A DNA stretch of 64,000 nt from Streptomyces sp. TLI_171 (GTDB lineage Bacteria > Actinomycetota > Actinomycetes > Streptomycetales > Streptomycetaceae): assembly GCF_003610255.1 (NCBI RefSeq), contig NZ_RAPS01000001.1, positions 1,798,001 to 1,862,000 on the forward strand. Reading direction: 5' to 3'. A program made the position numbers and the translations under genes. How positions within the stretch are numbered: position 1 is the first letter of the stretch; every line of letters begins with the position of its first letter. This document shows, piece after piece, positions 50,157 through 58,799 of the stretch. A model generated the notes under the pieces. The model had not been told where the DNA came from, searched no databases, and saw nothing but the letters and a program-made list of their open reading frames with translations.

Positions 50157-50618
50157 ATGAACGACATCCGCACCGAGCGGGCCGCGCCGCACCGACCGCC
50201 CGACGGCGCCGTCCGGCGGGCCGGCCCGGCCTGCCCGCTCCGGGCCCGCTACTCGCTGGCCGCCGTCGTCGCCGGCTGGGCCTGCACCGTGCCGGTCCTC
50301 CCGGCCGACAGGACGGTGACCGAGCTGGCACGGCACTGCCTGGACGGGCCAGGGATGCCGCGGTACGTGCTGCTGCTGGCCGTGAGCGGGCTGGCGCTGA
50401 GCGCGATCGGAACGCTCTGGGGGCTGGTCCAGCTGTTCGTGGCCATGCGCCGTCGAGGGCCCCGCCCGGGCCCCGGGCACCCGGTGCTGTGGCTGGTGAT
50501 GCCGGTGGCCGCGCTCGGGCTGGCGGTCCAGGTGGTGGCCGAGCGGACCGCGTCGGACGAGTTCGGGCCGCAACGGAGCCCTTGCGCGGGCGCGCCGTGG
50601 CCGGCGGGGCATCAGTAG
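50157..50618 (+). CDS. Small membrane protein, function unknown
   Basis: A 153-residue protein with three hydrophobic segments (SLAAVVAGWACTVPVLPA, YVLLLAVSGLALSAIGTLWGLVQLFVAM, VLWLVMPVAALGLAVQVVA). A GGGGGAGAG site lies directly before the ATG. The N-terminus is basic and Pro-rich. No domain is recognised. Its end overlaps the convergent reductase gene by 7 bases. Confidence 0.6.
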   Translation: MNDIRTERAAPHRPPDGAVRRAGPACPLRARYSLAAVVAGWACTVPVLPADRTVTELARHCLDGPGMPRYVLLLAVSGLALSAIGTLWGLVQLFVAMRRRGPRPGPGHPVLWLVMPVAALGLAVQVVAERTASDEFGPQRSPCAGAPWPAGHQ

Positions 50619-51253
50619 CCGCAGGTGAAGCGCTCGCCGTGGTGGGCGGGCTGTTCCAGTTCGTCCACCAGAGCGGTGGCCAGGTCCGGCAGCGAGATGC
50701 TGGACAGGCCGTCCGGGGTGGTGACCAGGTCGTCCGCGCCGGTCCGGTAGTGGCCGGTGCGCTCGCCCGGGAGCAGGCTCTGCGGCGGGCTCAGCACCGT
50801 CCAGTCCAGGTCGCGGACGGTGCGCAGGTAGTCGAGGGCCCGGCCGTGCGCGCGCATCAGCTCGAACTGGCGCGGCGTCACGGCCGGGTCGTCCCACAGC
50901 AGGGTGTCGGTCGAGGTGCTCAGACTCCCGGCGTTCCCCACCACCAGCAGGCGGGGGGCGGCGTCCGCGAGGCGGCGGAGCCCCGCGACCAGGGCGTGCG
51001 CGGCGGGCTCGATCAGCCGGCCGCGGCCGGGGCCGTCCCCGCCGCCGACGGCACTGACCAGCACCTGCTGGCCGTCCGCGACCCGCGCCACGTCCGCCGG
51101 GTCCAGCACGTCACCGCGCTCCACGCTGATCGCCAGCCCCTGGTAGTCCTCCGGCCGCCGCACCACTGCCGTCACCCGGTGCCCCCTGGCCAGCGCCTCG
51201 GTCACCACGCACCGACCGATCTCGCCGTTCGCCCCGATGACCGCGACCCGCAT
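50612..51253 (-). CDS. NAD(P)-binding NmrA/SDR-a-type reductase
   Basis: A 213-residue Rossmann-fold protein (MRVAVIGANGEIGRCVVTEALARGH) of the atypical SDR/BVR-B group that includes flavin reductases and NmrA-like redox sensors. It lacks the YxxxK pair of classical SDRs. The ATG is the start that places the GxxGxxG motif at the N-terminus. It might supply reduced flavin, but no partner is adjacent. Confidence 0.85.
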   Translation of the reverse strand: MRVAVIGANGEIGRCVVTEALARGHRVTAVVRRPEDYQGLAISVERGDVLDPADVARVADGQQVLVSAVGGGDGPGRGRLIEPAAHALVAGLRRLADAAPRLLVVGNAGSLSTSTDTLLWDDPAVTPRQFELMRAHGRALDYLRTVRDLDWTVLSPPQSLLPGERTGHYRTGADDLVTTPDGLSSISLPDLATALVDELEQPAHHGERFTCGY

Positions 51254-51479
51254 ACCCGACCGTCCTCGCTCTCCGCAGCACCCACCTGACGTTTCATCAG
51301 ACCATGTGAACGGCCTGCCGCCGGGGAACGGCACCACCGAACAGAACCCGCTGCGCGGAGCAAGGGGGCGAGCGGGGGGTGGCGCGGCTGGGTGATGGTG
51401 GTCACCAGGGGTGCGCGGGGGGTCGCGGGGACGGGGCGGTGGGGGTAGGACTGGGGGTGACAGCGGAGAGGGGTGGCGG

Positions 51480-52259
51480 GTGGACGGGTTGGTGCTGGAT
51501 CTGCTGGCGGAGGGGTCCGAACTGGACGGGCTGGTGGGCGGGTTGGATGCTCGGGGGCTGGCGGTGGCGACTCCGGCGGCGGGGTGGACGATCGCGCATC
51601 AGCTGTCGCACTTGGCGTGGACGGACCGGTGGACGCTGCTCGCCGCGCGCGACCCGGAGGGCTTCGCCGCGGCGCTCGGCCGGGAGTTCTCGGACGGCCT
51701 CGGCGCGGTGGACCGGGGCGCGGCGGAGGGGGCCGGGGAGGCGCCGGAGTCGTTGCTGGGGCGGTGGCGCAAGGGGCGGGCGGAGGTGGCGCGGGTGCTG
51801 GCCGAGGTGCCGGCGGAGGTCCGGCTGCCGTGGTTCGGTCCGCCGATGAAGGCCCGGTCGATGCTGACGGCCCGGTTGATGGAGACCTGGGCGCACGGCC
51901 AGGACGTGGCGGACGCGCTGGGCGTGGACCGGGTCCCGACCGAGCGCCTGCGGCACATCGCGCACCTGGGCGTCCGTACGGTCGGCTTCGCCTTCGCGGC
52001 GCACGGCCGGCCCGCCCCCGAGACCCCGTTCCGGTTCGAACTCCGCTCCCCCGTCGGCGAGTTGTGGTCCTGGGGCGCGGAGGACGCGACCGACCGGGTG
52101 ACCGGCCCGGTGCTGGACTTCTGCCTGCTGGTGACCCAGCGCCGGCACCGCGACGACCTCGCGCTGACCGCCGAGGGCGAGCACGCCCGCGCCTGGCTGC
52201 CGATCGCCCAGGTCTTCGCGGGGCCGCCCGGGGAGGGCCGCAAGCCGTTGCGGGGCTGA
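51480..52259 (+). CDS. TIGR03084-type DinB/mycothiol-dependent isomerase-like protein
   Basis: A 259-residue protein of the DinB/MDMPI metalloenzyme superfamily (TIGR03084 group). Typical elements are WTIAHQLSHLAWTDRW with a metal-ligand His, METWAHGQDVADALG with a second His, and DFCLLVTQRRHRDD with a third. These enzymes use mycothiol or another thiol; the reaction is unknown here. The GTG start follows GGAGAGG. It is convergent with dnaE2. Confidence 0.85.
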   Translation: MDGLVLDLLAEGSELDGLVGGLDARGLAVATPAAGWTIAHQLSHLAWTDRWTLLAARDPEGFAAALGREFSDGLGAVDRGAAEGAGEAPESLLGRWRKGRAEVARVLAEVPAEVRLPWFGPPMKARSMLTARLMETWAHGQDVADALGVDRVPTERLRHIAHLGVRTVGFAFAAHGRPAPETPFRFELRSPVGELWSWGAEDATDRVTGPVLDFCLLVTQRRHRDDLALTAEGEHARAWLPIAQVFAGPPGEGRKPLRG

Positions 52260-52268
52260 GGTCGCGCG

Positions 52269-55200
52269 TCAGATCCCGAGCCGTAGCGGGGCGATCCGGG
52301 TGGCGATCAGGTTGGTCGCGCCGTGGGTGCGTTCGACGTGGCCGTGGATGAGCAGGCCGGCGCGTTCCAGGACGGTGCGACGGTGGGCTTCCCAGACGGG
52401 GCGGTTGCAGATGACGTTGATCAGGCCGGTCTCGTCCTCCAGGCTGAGGAAGAGCACGCCGCCCGCGGTGGGCGGGCGTTGGCGGTGGGTGACCAGGGCG
52501 CCGACCACGACGGGGGTGCCGGGCGGGACGTCCTGGAGTTGGGCGGCGGTGAGGGCGCCGGTGCGGTTCAGGGCGTCGCGCAGGTGCTGGACGGGGTGGC
52601 TGGTGGCGGAGCTGCCGGTGGCCCAGAGGTCGGCGATGGTCTCCTCGATCGGGGTCATGGGGGGCAGCGGCGGGGCGTCGCCGCCGGGGAGGGTGCCGGG
52701 CAGCGAGTCGGGGTCGGTGGCGGCGTACAGGCCGGCGGACCAGAGGGCCTGACGGCGGCTCAGCCCGAAGCAGGAGAAGGCGCCGGCGGTGGCGAGGGCC
52801 TCCATGATCGGGCGGGGCAGGGCGGTGCGGCGGGCGAAGTCCTCCAGGTCGGTGTAGGGGCGTCCGGCGACCACGGCCTCGGCCTGGGCCTGGCCGAGGC
52901 CGCGCACCGAGGTGAGGCCCAGCCGGATCGCGGCCTGCGGCTTCCCGGCGGTGTGCGGCGGCGGGTAGGACGGCTGCAGGGAGGGTTCCAGGGTGGGGCC
53001 GGGGGCGCTGACGGCCACGTCGACGGCGCGGACCCGGACGCCGTGCCGGCGGACGTCGGTGATCAGGCTGAGCGGGGAGTAGAAGCCCATCGGCTGATTG
53101 GCGAGCAGTGCGCAGGTGAACGCCGCCGGGTGGTGGTACTTGAGCCAGGAGCTGGCCCACACCAGGTAGGCGAAGCTGATGGCGTGCGACTCGGGGAAGC
53201 CGTAGTTGGAGAAGGCCTCGATCTTGGCGTAGACGTCCTCGGCGGTCTCGGCCGGGATGCCGCGTTCGGCCATGCCCTCCAGCAGTCGGGTGCGCAGTAC
53301 GGCGACGCGTTCCAGGGAGCGTTTGGCGCCCATCGCCTGGCGCAGCCGGTCGGCCTCGTCGGGGCTGAACCCTGCGCAGTCGATGGCGAGTTGCATCATC
53401 TGCTCCTGGAACAGCGGGACGCCGAGGGTCTTCCGGAGGGCACGTTCCATGCTGGGGTGCGGGATGTCGGCCGGTTCGACGCCGTCGCGGCGGCGCAGGT
53501 AGGGGTGGACGGAGCCGCCCTGGATCGGGCCGGGCCGGATCAGCGCGACCTCGACGACCAGGTCGTAGAAGTCACGGGGCTTGAGCCGGGGCAGGGTGGC
53601 CATCTGGGCGCGCGACTCGACCTGGAAGACGCCGACGGTGTCGGCCCGGCACAGCATGGTGTACACGTCGGCGTCGTGCTGGGGGATGGTGGCGAGGTCG
53701 AGGCGTTCGCCGTAGTGCTGTTCGATCAGGTCGCAGCTGTCGTGCAGGGCGGCGAGCATGCCGAGGCCCAGCAGGTCGATCTTGACCAGTCCGGCGCCGG
53801 CGGTCGAGTCCTTGTCCCACTGCAGGACGGAGCGGCCGGGCATCCGGGCCCACTCGGTGGGGCAGATCTCGCCGACGGGCTCCCGGGTGAGCACCATGCC
53901 GCCCGAGTGGATGCCCAAGTGACGTGGCAGACCGTGCAGTTGGCTGCCGATTTCGAGGACGTCGGCGGGGATGACGGCGTCCTCCTGGACTGTGCCGCGG
54001 AACTCGACCTGCCGGGTGAAGGCGTCGACCTGCTCGGCCGGGTAGCCGAGCGCGCGGGCGGCGTCGCGCAGCGCGAGCCGGGGCCGGTAGGTGATGACGT
54101 TGGCGACCTGGGCGGCGTGCGCGCGGCCGTAGCGCTGGTAGACGTACTGGATGACCTCCTCGCGGCGGCGGTTCTCGATGTCCAGGTCGATGTCGGGCGG
54201 GCCGTCGCGGGCCACGCTGAGAAAGCGTTCGAACAACAGGCCGTAGGCGACGGGGTCGACGGCGGTGATGCCGAGGGCGTAGCAGACCGCGGAGTTGGCG
54301 GCGGAGCCACGGCCCTGGCACCAGATGTTCTCGCGGCGGCAGAAGTCGACGATGTCGTGGACGATCAGGAAGTAGCCGGCCAGTTCACGGGTCTCGATCA
54401 CCTCCAGCTCGCGGGCGAGCTGGAGGCGGGCCGGCTCGTTGTCGGCGCCGAAGCGCCGCGGTCCGGCCTCGGCGACCAGGGCGCGCAGGTGGCTGCTCTC
54501 GGTGCGGCCGTCGGGGACCGGGAAGCCGGGCAGCTGCGGGTCGAGGGTGGCGAAGTCGAAGGCGCAGGCCCGGGCGAGTTCGACGGTGGCCTGCTGGACG
54601 CCGGGGAAGCGCCGCAGCCGGCGCTGCATCTCCCGGCCGGAGCGCAGGTGCGCGGTGCCGGCGGCCATCGTGTAGGGGGCGGCCTGCTCCAGGGTGCGGC
54701 GTTCGTGCAGGGCGGCCAGGGTCTGGGCGAGCCGGCCCTGGGCGGGCGCGGCGTGGTGCACGTTGTTGCTGGCGATCGGCGGCAGGCCGGTGCGGGCGGC
54801 GAGCGCGGCCAGCGCGTCGTTGCGCCGGTCGTCGCCGGGCAGCCGGTGGTCGACCAGTTCGACGTACACGTTCTCCGGGCCGAACGCCTCGGCGAGGGAC
54901 CGGAGTTGCTGTTCGGCGGCGTCCTCGCCCGCGGTGTCGAGGGCGTGCCGGACCCGGCCCCGGCGGCAGCCGGAGAGCACCGCCCAGTGGCCGTGGTGGG
55001 CGTCGGCGAGTTCCTCGAAGGCGTAGCGCGGGTTGTTCTTGGCCCCGCCGCGCAGTTGGGCGGCGCTGATCGTCGCGGACAGCCGCCGGTAGCCCTCCGG
55101 GTCGCGGGCCAGCACCAGCAGGTGGTCGTCCGGGCCGACGGTGAGCTCGGCGCCGAACACGGTGCGCAGGCCGGTGCCCTTGGCTGCCTCGGCCAGCCGG

Positions 55201-55469
55201 ACCGCCCCGTAGAACCCGTCGTGGTCGGTGACGGCGAGCGTCTCGATGCCCAACCGGACGGCCTCGTCGACGAGTTGCTCCGGATCGCTGGCGCCGTCGA
55301 GGAAGCTGAACGCCGAGTGGACGTGCAACTCGGCCCACGGGACGGCGCCTTGCGGCGGGGCGGGCCGCGGCGGCTGCTCGGGTTCCTCGGCGGGCTGCGG
55401 AGTGCCGGCGCCGGACATCCGGCGCTGCAGCTCCGTCCAGGGGAGCGAGGGGTGGCTGGTGAATCCCAT
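52269..55469 (-). CDS. dnaE2: Error-prone DNA polymerase III alpha subunit DnaE2 (ImuC)
   Basis: A 1066-residue C-family polymerase. The PHP domain starts ELHVHSAFSFLDGASDPEQL, and the polymerase core has the catalytic acids in GPPDIDLDIENRRREEV. The C-terminus has an OB-fold (TPVVVGALVTHRQRPPTAGGVLFLSLEDETGLINVI). It is shorter than DnaE1 and has the DnaE2/ImuC layout. It works with ImuA' and ImuB, encoded just upstream, in damage-induced mutagenesis. The gap to imuB is 88 bases, with no extra LexA box seen there. Confidence 0.95.
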   Translation of the reverse strand: MGFTSHPSLPWTELQRRMSGAGTPQPAEEPEQPPRPAPPQGAVPWAELHVHSAFSFLDGASDPEQLVDEAVRLGIETLAVTDHDGFYGAVRLAEAAKGTGLRTVFGAELTVGPDDHLLVLARDPEGYRRLSATISAAQLRGGAKNNPRYAFEELADAHHGHWAVLSGCRRGRVRHALDTAGEDAAEQQLRSLAEAFGPENVYVELVDHRLPGDDRRNDALAALAARTGLPPIASNNVHHAAPAQGRLAQTLAALHERRTLEQAAPYTMAAGTAHLRSGREMQRRLRRFPGVQQATVELARACAFDFATLDPQLPGFPVPDGRTESSHLRALVAEAGPRRFGADNEPARLQLARELEVIETRELAGYFLIVHDIVDFCRRENIWCQGRGSAANSAVCYALGITAVDPVAYGLLFERFLSVARDGPPDIDLDIENRRREEVIQYVYQRYGRAHAAQVANVITYRPRLALRDAARALGYPAEQVDAFTRQVEFRGTVQEDAVIPADVLEIGSQLHGLPRHLGIHSGGMVLTREPVGEICPTEWARMPGRSVLQWDKDSTAGAGLVKIDLLGLGMLAALHDSCDLIEQHYGERLDLATIPQHDADVYTMLCRADTVGVFQVESRAQMATLPRLKPRDFYDLVVEVALIRPGPIQGGSVHPYLRRRDGVEPADIPHPSMERALRKTLGVPLFQEQMMQLAIDCAGFSPDEADRLRQAMGAKRSLERVAVLRTRLLEGMAERGIPAETAEDVYAKIEAFSNYGFPESHAISFAYLVWASSWLKYHHPAAFTCALLANQPMGFYSPLSLITDVRRHGVRVRAVDVAVSAPGPTLEPSLQPSYPPPHTAGKPQAAIRLGLTSVRGLGQAQAEAVVAGRPYTDLEDFARRTALPRPIMEALATAGAFSCFGLSRRQALWSAGLYAATDPDSLPGTLPGGDAPPLPPMTPIEETIADLWATGSSATSHPVQHLRDALNRTGALTAAQLQDVPPGTPVVVGALVTHRQRPPTAGGVLFLSLEDETGLINVICNRPVWEAHRRTVLERAGLLIHGHVERTHGATNLIATRIAPLRLGI

Positions 55470-55557
55470 CGCGGGTGGTGCTCCGGTCTCGGCTCTCGGG
55501 GTGGCGTTCGGTGCGGGTTCCGGTGCTCCCCCCGGTGCACTGGTCGGTCAACTCCGG

Positions 55558-57594
55558 TCAGTCATAGGCTCCTTCGACGTACCACTGGCCGCCCTCCACG
55601 GTGAGCAGCAGGGCCCGGCCGCCGGTCACGGCGACCTGGAACCTGGCCCGGCGGCGGGCGGTGCGCTGGTCCCACCAGCGCTCGACGGCCGGCCAGGGGC
55701 CGGTCCAGCCGATCACCTGCAGGGTGCGGCCGTGCAGTTCGACCCGGTCCGGCGGGGCGGACACCTCGGCCCGGCCGTCCACCGTGACGGGCTGCCCGTC
55801 GCGGTCGAGGACCAGCACCGGGACGGGGTCCTGCGGCACCACGGACGGCGCCGGGTCGGCGACCCGGCCCGGCCAGGGGCCGTCGGCCTGCTCCTGGCGG
55901 AGCCCGCCCTCGTGGGTGCCGGCCTCGTCCCAGGGCAGCCGGGTGCGCTGCTCGCCCGGGCCGCGGCCGCCCGCGGGCGCGCCGCGCCGCAGCCCGGCGT
56001 AGCCCAGCAGCGACTGCACCCGGGCCACCGCCCGCTCCACCCGGTCCTCCGCGACCGCCTCGCCCCACAGTGCCAACTGCCGTCCGCGGTCCGGGAACAG
56101 GCCGTCGGGGACCAGGCGCAGCGCGGTGAAGCCGCCGTCCGCGGGGGTGAACGCGCCGGTGGACTGCCAGGCGTTCAGCTGCCAGCGGACCCGCTCGGCG
56201 AGCGCCGCCGCGGACAGCCGCCCCTCGTGCTGCCACAGCCGGGCCACCGTGCGGCCGCCCTCGGTGGACACCTCCACCGCGACCCGCTGGCAGGCCAGCC
56301 CGATCTCGGCCAGCCGGGTGTGCAGGCGCTCCGCGAGGGCCCGGCCGACGAACACCAGCGGCTCCGCCAACTCCTCCGGCGGGTCGAAGAGTTGCTCGAC
56401 CGCCAGCTCCAGTCCCTGGTCCTTCGGGGCGAGCGGGCGCGGGTCCAGTCCGCGGGCCTGCCGGTGCGCGGCGCTGCCGACCGGGCCGAAGCGGTTGGCC
56501 ACCGAGTCGGCCGCCAGTTCCGCGAACGCGCCGACCGTTCCGATGCCGAGCCGGTGCAGCAGCTCCGCCAGCTCCGGCTCGCCGAGCGCGGACACGGGGT
56601 ACGGCGCGAGGAACTCCGGGGTCCGCCCGGGCGGCACCAGCAGCTCGGCGCGGGCCGCGAGCACGGCGGCGAACAGGCCGTCGGCGACCCCGAGCAGGCC
56701 GCGCGGGGGCGGCGCGACGGGCGGCGGGGCGACGGGGGCCGGCGGTGGGGCGGCGGCGGCCGGCGGCGGGGCGACGGGGGCCGGCGGTGGGGCGGCGGCG
56801 GCCGGCGGCGGGGCGGCGGCGGCCTTCGGCGCGGGCGCGGGCCCGGGGGCGGGCTCGGGGGCGGACGCGGGCTCGGGTGATGCGGTCCGGGGTGCCGGGG
56901 TGACCAGGGCGAGCGGGGCGGGGCCGCTCGGCGGTGCGGGTGCGGCGGAGTCGCCGTCGATCACGGTCAGCGCGGGGCGGGCACCGGTGTCCGGCTCCGT
57001 GAACACCTCGTCCACCCACGCCGGCTCGGCCTCCGCCCCGGCGTCGGTCAGCGCGTCCGCGGGGCGGTCCGGCGCGGCGGGCGCGGTGACCGGCCAGGTC
57101 AGTTCCAGGACGGCGGCCACCGCGTCCCGGATGCCGGCGGTCAGCGCCTCCTCGCCGCCGAAGTACCGGGCCGGGCCCTTCACCGGGATCGCGCACAGGC
57201 CGGGCCGGAGCACCTCCACCCGCGGGGTGAACGCCTCCACCGCGGCGACCACCGGCTCGAAGCGGCGCGCCTCCGCCTCCTCGTCCCGGTCGCGCAGCCG
57301 CAGCTCCGGGCAGAACCGCTGGGCCAGCCGCAGCGGCTGTCCGCGGCGCACGCCGGCGGCCCGGGCCGCGTCCGAGGAGGCCAGCACCCGGCCGTCCTCG
57401 ACCACCGCCACCGCACCCGGATCACCGCCGGCCGGCGCGGTCGCCACCAGCGGCCAGTCCGGGCACCACACCACCAGCACCCGCTGCGCGGCGGGCCCCC
57501 ACCCGGTCGGCCCCCCGGCCCGCGGGGTACCCCACAGCGGGCCGTCGCCCTTCGCGGGCGGCGCCGGCTTGCGGATCGGATTGGGGTGCTTCAT
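55558..57594 (-). CDS. imuB: ImuB, inactive Y-family polymerase homolog
   Basis: A 678-residue protein of the ImuB family, the adaptor of the ImuA'-ImuB-DnaE2 mutasome. The N-terminus has QRVLVVWCPDWPLVA and the palm-like ASSDAARAAGVRRGQPL, but the catalytic acidic pair of true Y-family polymerases is absent. An insertion of about 110 residues rich in Ala/Pro (PPPAPVAPPPAAAA repeats) splits the protein in the middle. The N-terminal 30 residues are repeated upstream in a separate ORF. The ATG overlaps the stop of that ORF. Regulation comes from LexA boxes in front of the first gene of the operon. Confidence 0.88.
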   Translation of the reverse strand: MKHPNPIRKPAPPAKGDGPLWGTPRAGGPTGWGPAAQRVLVVWCPDWPLVATAPAGGDPGAVAVVEDGRVLASSDAARAAGVRRGQPLRLAQRFCPELRLRDRDEEAEARRFEPVVAAVEAFTPRVEVLRPGLCAIPVKGPARYFGGEEALTAGIRDAVAAVLELTWPVTAPAAPDRPADALTDAGAEAEPAWVDEVFTEPDTGARPALTVIDGDSAAPAPPSGPAPLALVTPAPRTASPEPASAPEPAPGPAPAPKAAAAPPPAAAAPPPAPVAPPPAAAAPPPAPVAPPPVAPPPRGLLGVADGLFAAVLAARAELLVPPGRTPEFLAPYPVSALGEPELAELLHRLGIGTVGAFAELAADSVANRFGPVGSAAHRQARGLDPRPLAPKDQGLELAVEQLFDPPEELAEPLVFVGRALAERLHTRLAEIGLACQRVAVEVSTEGGRTVARLWQHEGRLSAAALAERVRWQLNAWQSTGAFTPADGGFTALRLVPDGLFPDRGRQLALWGEAVAEDRVERAVARVQSLLGYAGLRRGAPAGGRGPGEQRTRLPWDEAGTHEGGLRQEQADGPWPGRVADPAPSVVPQDPVPVLVLDRDGQPVTVDGRAEVSAPPDRVELHGRTLQVIGWTGPWPAVERWWDQRTARRRARFQVAVTGGRALLLTVEGGQWYVEGAYD
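56722..56805 (-). repeat. 42-bp tandem repeat inside imuB
   Basis: Two near-identical 42-bp units encode PPPAPVAPPPAAAA on the minus strand, inside the Ala/Pro-rich linker of ImuB. The unit length is a multiple of three, so copy number changes would keep the frame. It is a flexible linker and a possible site of length variation between strains. Confidence 0.7.
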
Positions 57595-57857
57595 GCGCTG
57601 GACACTCGATGGATAGGAGGAACCGATGGGAAGTCAGGGCTGCTCACCCCGGGGGCCCGCCCGCCCGTCGGCACCCGGCCGTCGCCCCTCGCGGGCGATG
57701 CCGGTCGACGAGTCGGGTGGGGGTGCTTCATGCGTTGGACCCTAGGTGGGTGGGCGGAGGCACGGCTGCTCACCCCGGGGGCCCGCCCGCCCGTCGGCAC
57801 CCGGCCGTCGCCCCTCGCGGGCGATGCCGGTCGACGAGTCGGGTGGGGGTGCTTCAT
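57591..57857 (-). CDS. Upstream ORF made of duplicated ImuB N-termini
   Basis: An 88-codon ORF between imuA' and imuB. It holds two tandem copies of a sequence starting MKHPHPTRRPASPARGDGR that resembles the ImuB N-terminus (MKHPNPIRKPAPPAKGDG). Its TGA overlaps the imuB ATG (ATGA), so it could be translated and coupled to imuB. It has no known domain. It may be a chance product of DNA duplication or a leader that controls imuB translation. Confidence 0.45.
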   Translation of the reverse strand: MKHPHPTRRPASPARGDGRVPTGGRAPGVSSRASAHPPRVQRMKHPHPTRRPASPARGDGRVPTGGRAPGVSSPDFPSVPPIHRVSSA

Positions 57858-57890
57858 GCGCTGGACCCTCGGTGGGTGGGCGGAACCGAT
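57639..57890. repeat. Tandem 126-bp duplication of the imuB start region
   Basis: Two nearly identical 126-bp units (57639-57764 and 57765-57890) carry the sequence around the imuB start codon. The imuB start region itself (about 57550-57612) is a third, more diverged copy. The unit is a multiple of three, which keeps the upstream ORF open. This accounts for most of the 320-bp gap between imuA' and imuB. Confidence 0.85.
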
Positions 57891-57914
57891 GGGCGGTCGG
57901 GGCGGGGGCGGGGG

Positions 57915-58685
57915 TCAGATCGCCTCCAGGGCCGGGCGGGTGAGGGGGGTCTCGGCGGTGTCGACGGGGCGGACGGCGCCGTGCGCGTCGGGGAGCCAGA
58001 GGCGGGTGCTGCGGGGGCGGGTGGCGGTGCCGCGGCCCTCGGCGACGGCCTCCACCTGGCGGCCGGTGAGCTGGCCGTGGCCGTCGCCGAGGCCGAACCA
58101 GCGGCCGGCCCGGACGCTGAGCCGCTGGGTGGCGCCGGGCCAGGGGCCGGCCACCAGCAGGGCGCAGCGACCGCGGCGCAGCACCGCGGTGAGGCGGGCG
58201 GCCAGGGCAGGGGCGACCGGGCCGGCGGGGCGCAGCAGGATCAGGCCGACGGCGCCGGCCAGCGCGGCGACCACGTCGGGCCAGTGCGGTCCGGGGTGGT
58301 CGGCGAGCAGCAGGCGGCGCAGGTCGTAGCCGTAGCCGGCGGCGGCGGCCAGGCCGAGTTCGGGGAGGCCGACGGCGGCGGCCCAGGCGCTCTCGTCGGT
58401 GCGCTCGGTGAACGCGCCGGCGCCGAGGGCGAGCAGTAGCCCGGTGTCGCCGGTGACGGAGATCGCGGTACCGGGTCGCAGCCCGCCGCCGGGCAGCAGC
58501 GGGGCGAGCGCGGGGAGCACGGGCAGCAGCTCGGGTTCGGCCCCCGGGCCGTCCTGCCGGGCGGGGGCGGGGGCGGTGCCGGGCCGCAGGGGCACCACTG
58601 TTCGAACAGGTGTCGCCGACCGAACGAGAGGATTCGGGGCGAAAGCACCCGTTCCGGACGGGGTGAGCGAGGCTGGTTCGAACAT
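57915..58685 (-). CDS. ImuA'-like protein of the damage-induced mutasome
   Basis: A 256-residue protein at the position and with the features of actinobacterial ImuA' (RecA-like fold without a proper Walker A). It has GGGLRPGTAISVTGDTGLLLALGAG followed by LILLRPAGPVAPALAARL. ImuA' helps ImuB and DnaE2 carry out mutagenic synthesis across lesions. The start MFEPASLTP is preferred because a LexA box lies only 17 bases upstream; a longer form would read through that operator. Confidence 0.82.
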   Translation of the reverse strand: MFEPASLTPSGTGAFAPNPLVRSATPVRTVVPLRPGTAPAPARQDGPGAEPELLPVLPALAPLLPGGGLRPGTAISVTGDTGLLLALGAGAFTERTDESAWAAAVGLPELGLAAAAGYGYDLRRLLLADHPGPHWPDVVAALAGAVGLILLRPAGPVAPALAARLTAVLRRGRCALLVAGPWPGATQRLSVRAGRWFGLGDGHGQLTGRQVEAVAEGRGTATRPRSTRLWLPDAHGAVRPVDTAETPLTRPALEAI

Positions 58686-58702
58686 GTGCACGAGTTCAGC
58701 AT

Positions 58703-58716
58703 CGAACACTCGTTCG
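58703..58716. promoter_or_regulatory. LexA (SOS) box upstream of imuA'
   Basis: CGAACACTCGTTCG is a palindromic CGAAC-N4-GTTCG site of the actinobacterial LexA type. It lies 17 bases before the start of imuA', so the mutasome operon should be switched on by DNA damage. Confidence 0.85.
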
Positions 58717-58751
58717 CAATAATTCAAGTCCGAGAATCTGACTGAGCTGCA

Positions 58752-58765
58752 GAAACACCCGTTCG
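58752..58765. promoter_or_regulatory. Second LexA box between imuA' and the AlkB-like gene
   Basis: On the minus strand CGAACGGGTGTTTC fits the Gram-positive SOS consensus CGAACRNRYGTTYC at every position. It lies 66 bases upstream of imuA' and 35 bases after the stop of the AlkB-like gene. With the box at 58703 it gives the mutasome operon a double operator. Confidence 0.82.
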
Positions 58766-58799
58766 GCGACACTCGGTGACACCGGCGGCCGGAATGCGC

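Noticed and set aside
52323..55604. A 1093-codon plus-strand frame opposite dnaE2
   Set aside because: Its composition (Gly/Val/Asp-rich) is that of an antisense shadow; DnaE2 motifs are clear on the minus strand.
56722..56830. CRISPR-like or regulatory repeat array inside imuB
   Set aside because: The repeats have no spacers, are in frame and encode an Ala/Pro linker.
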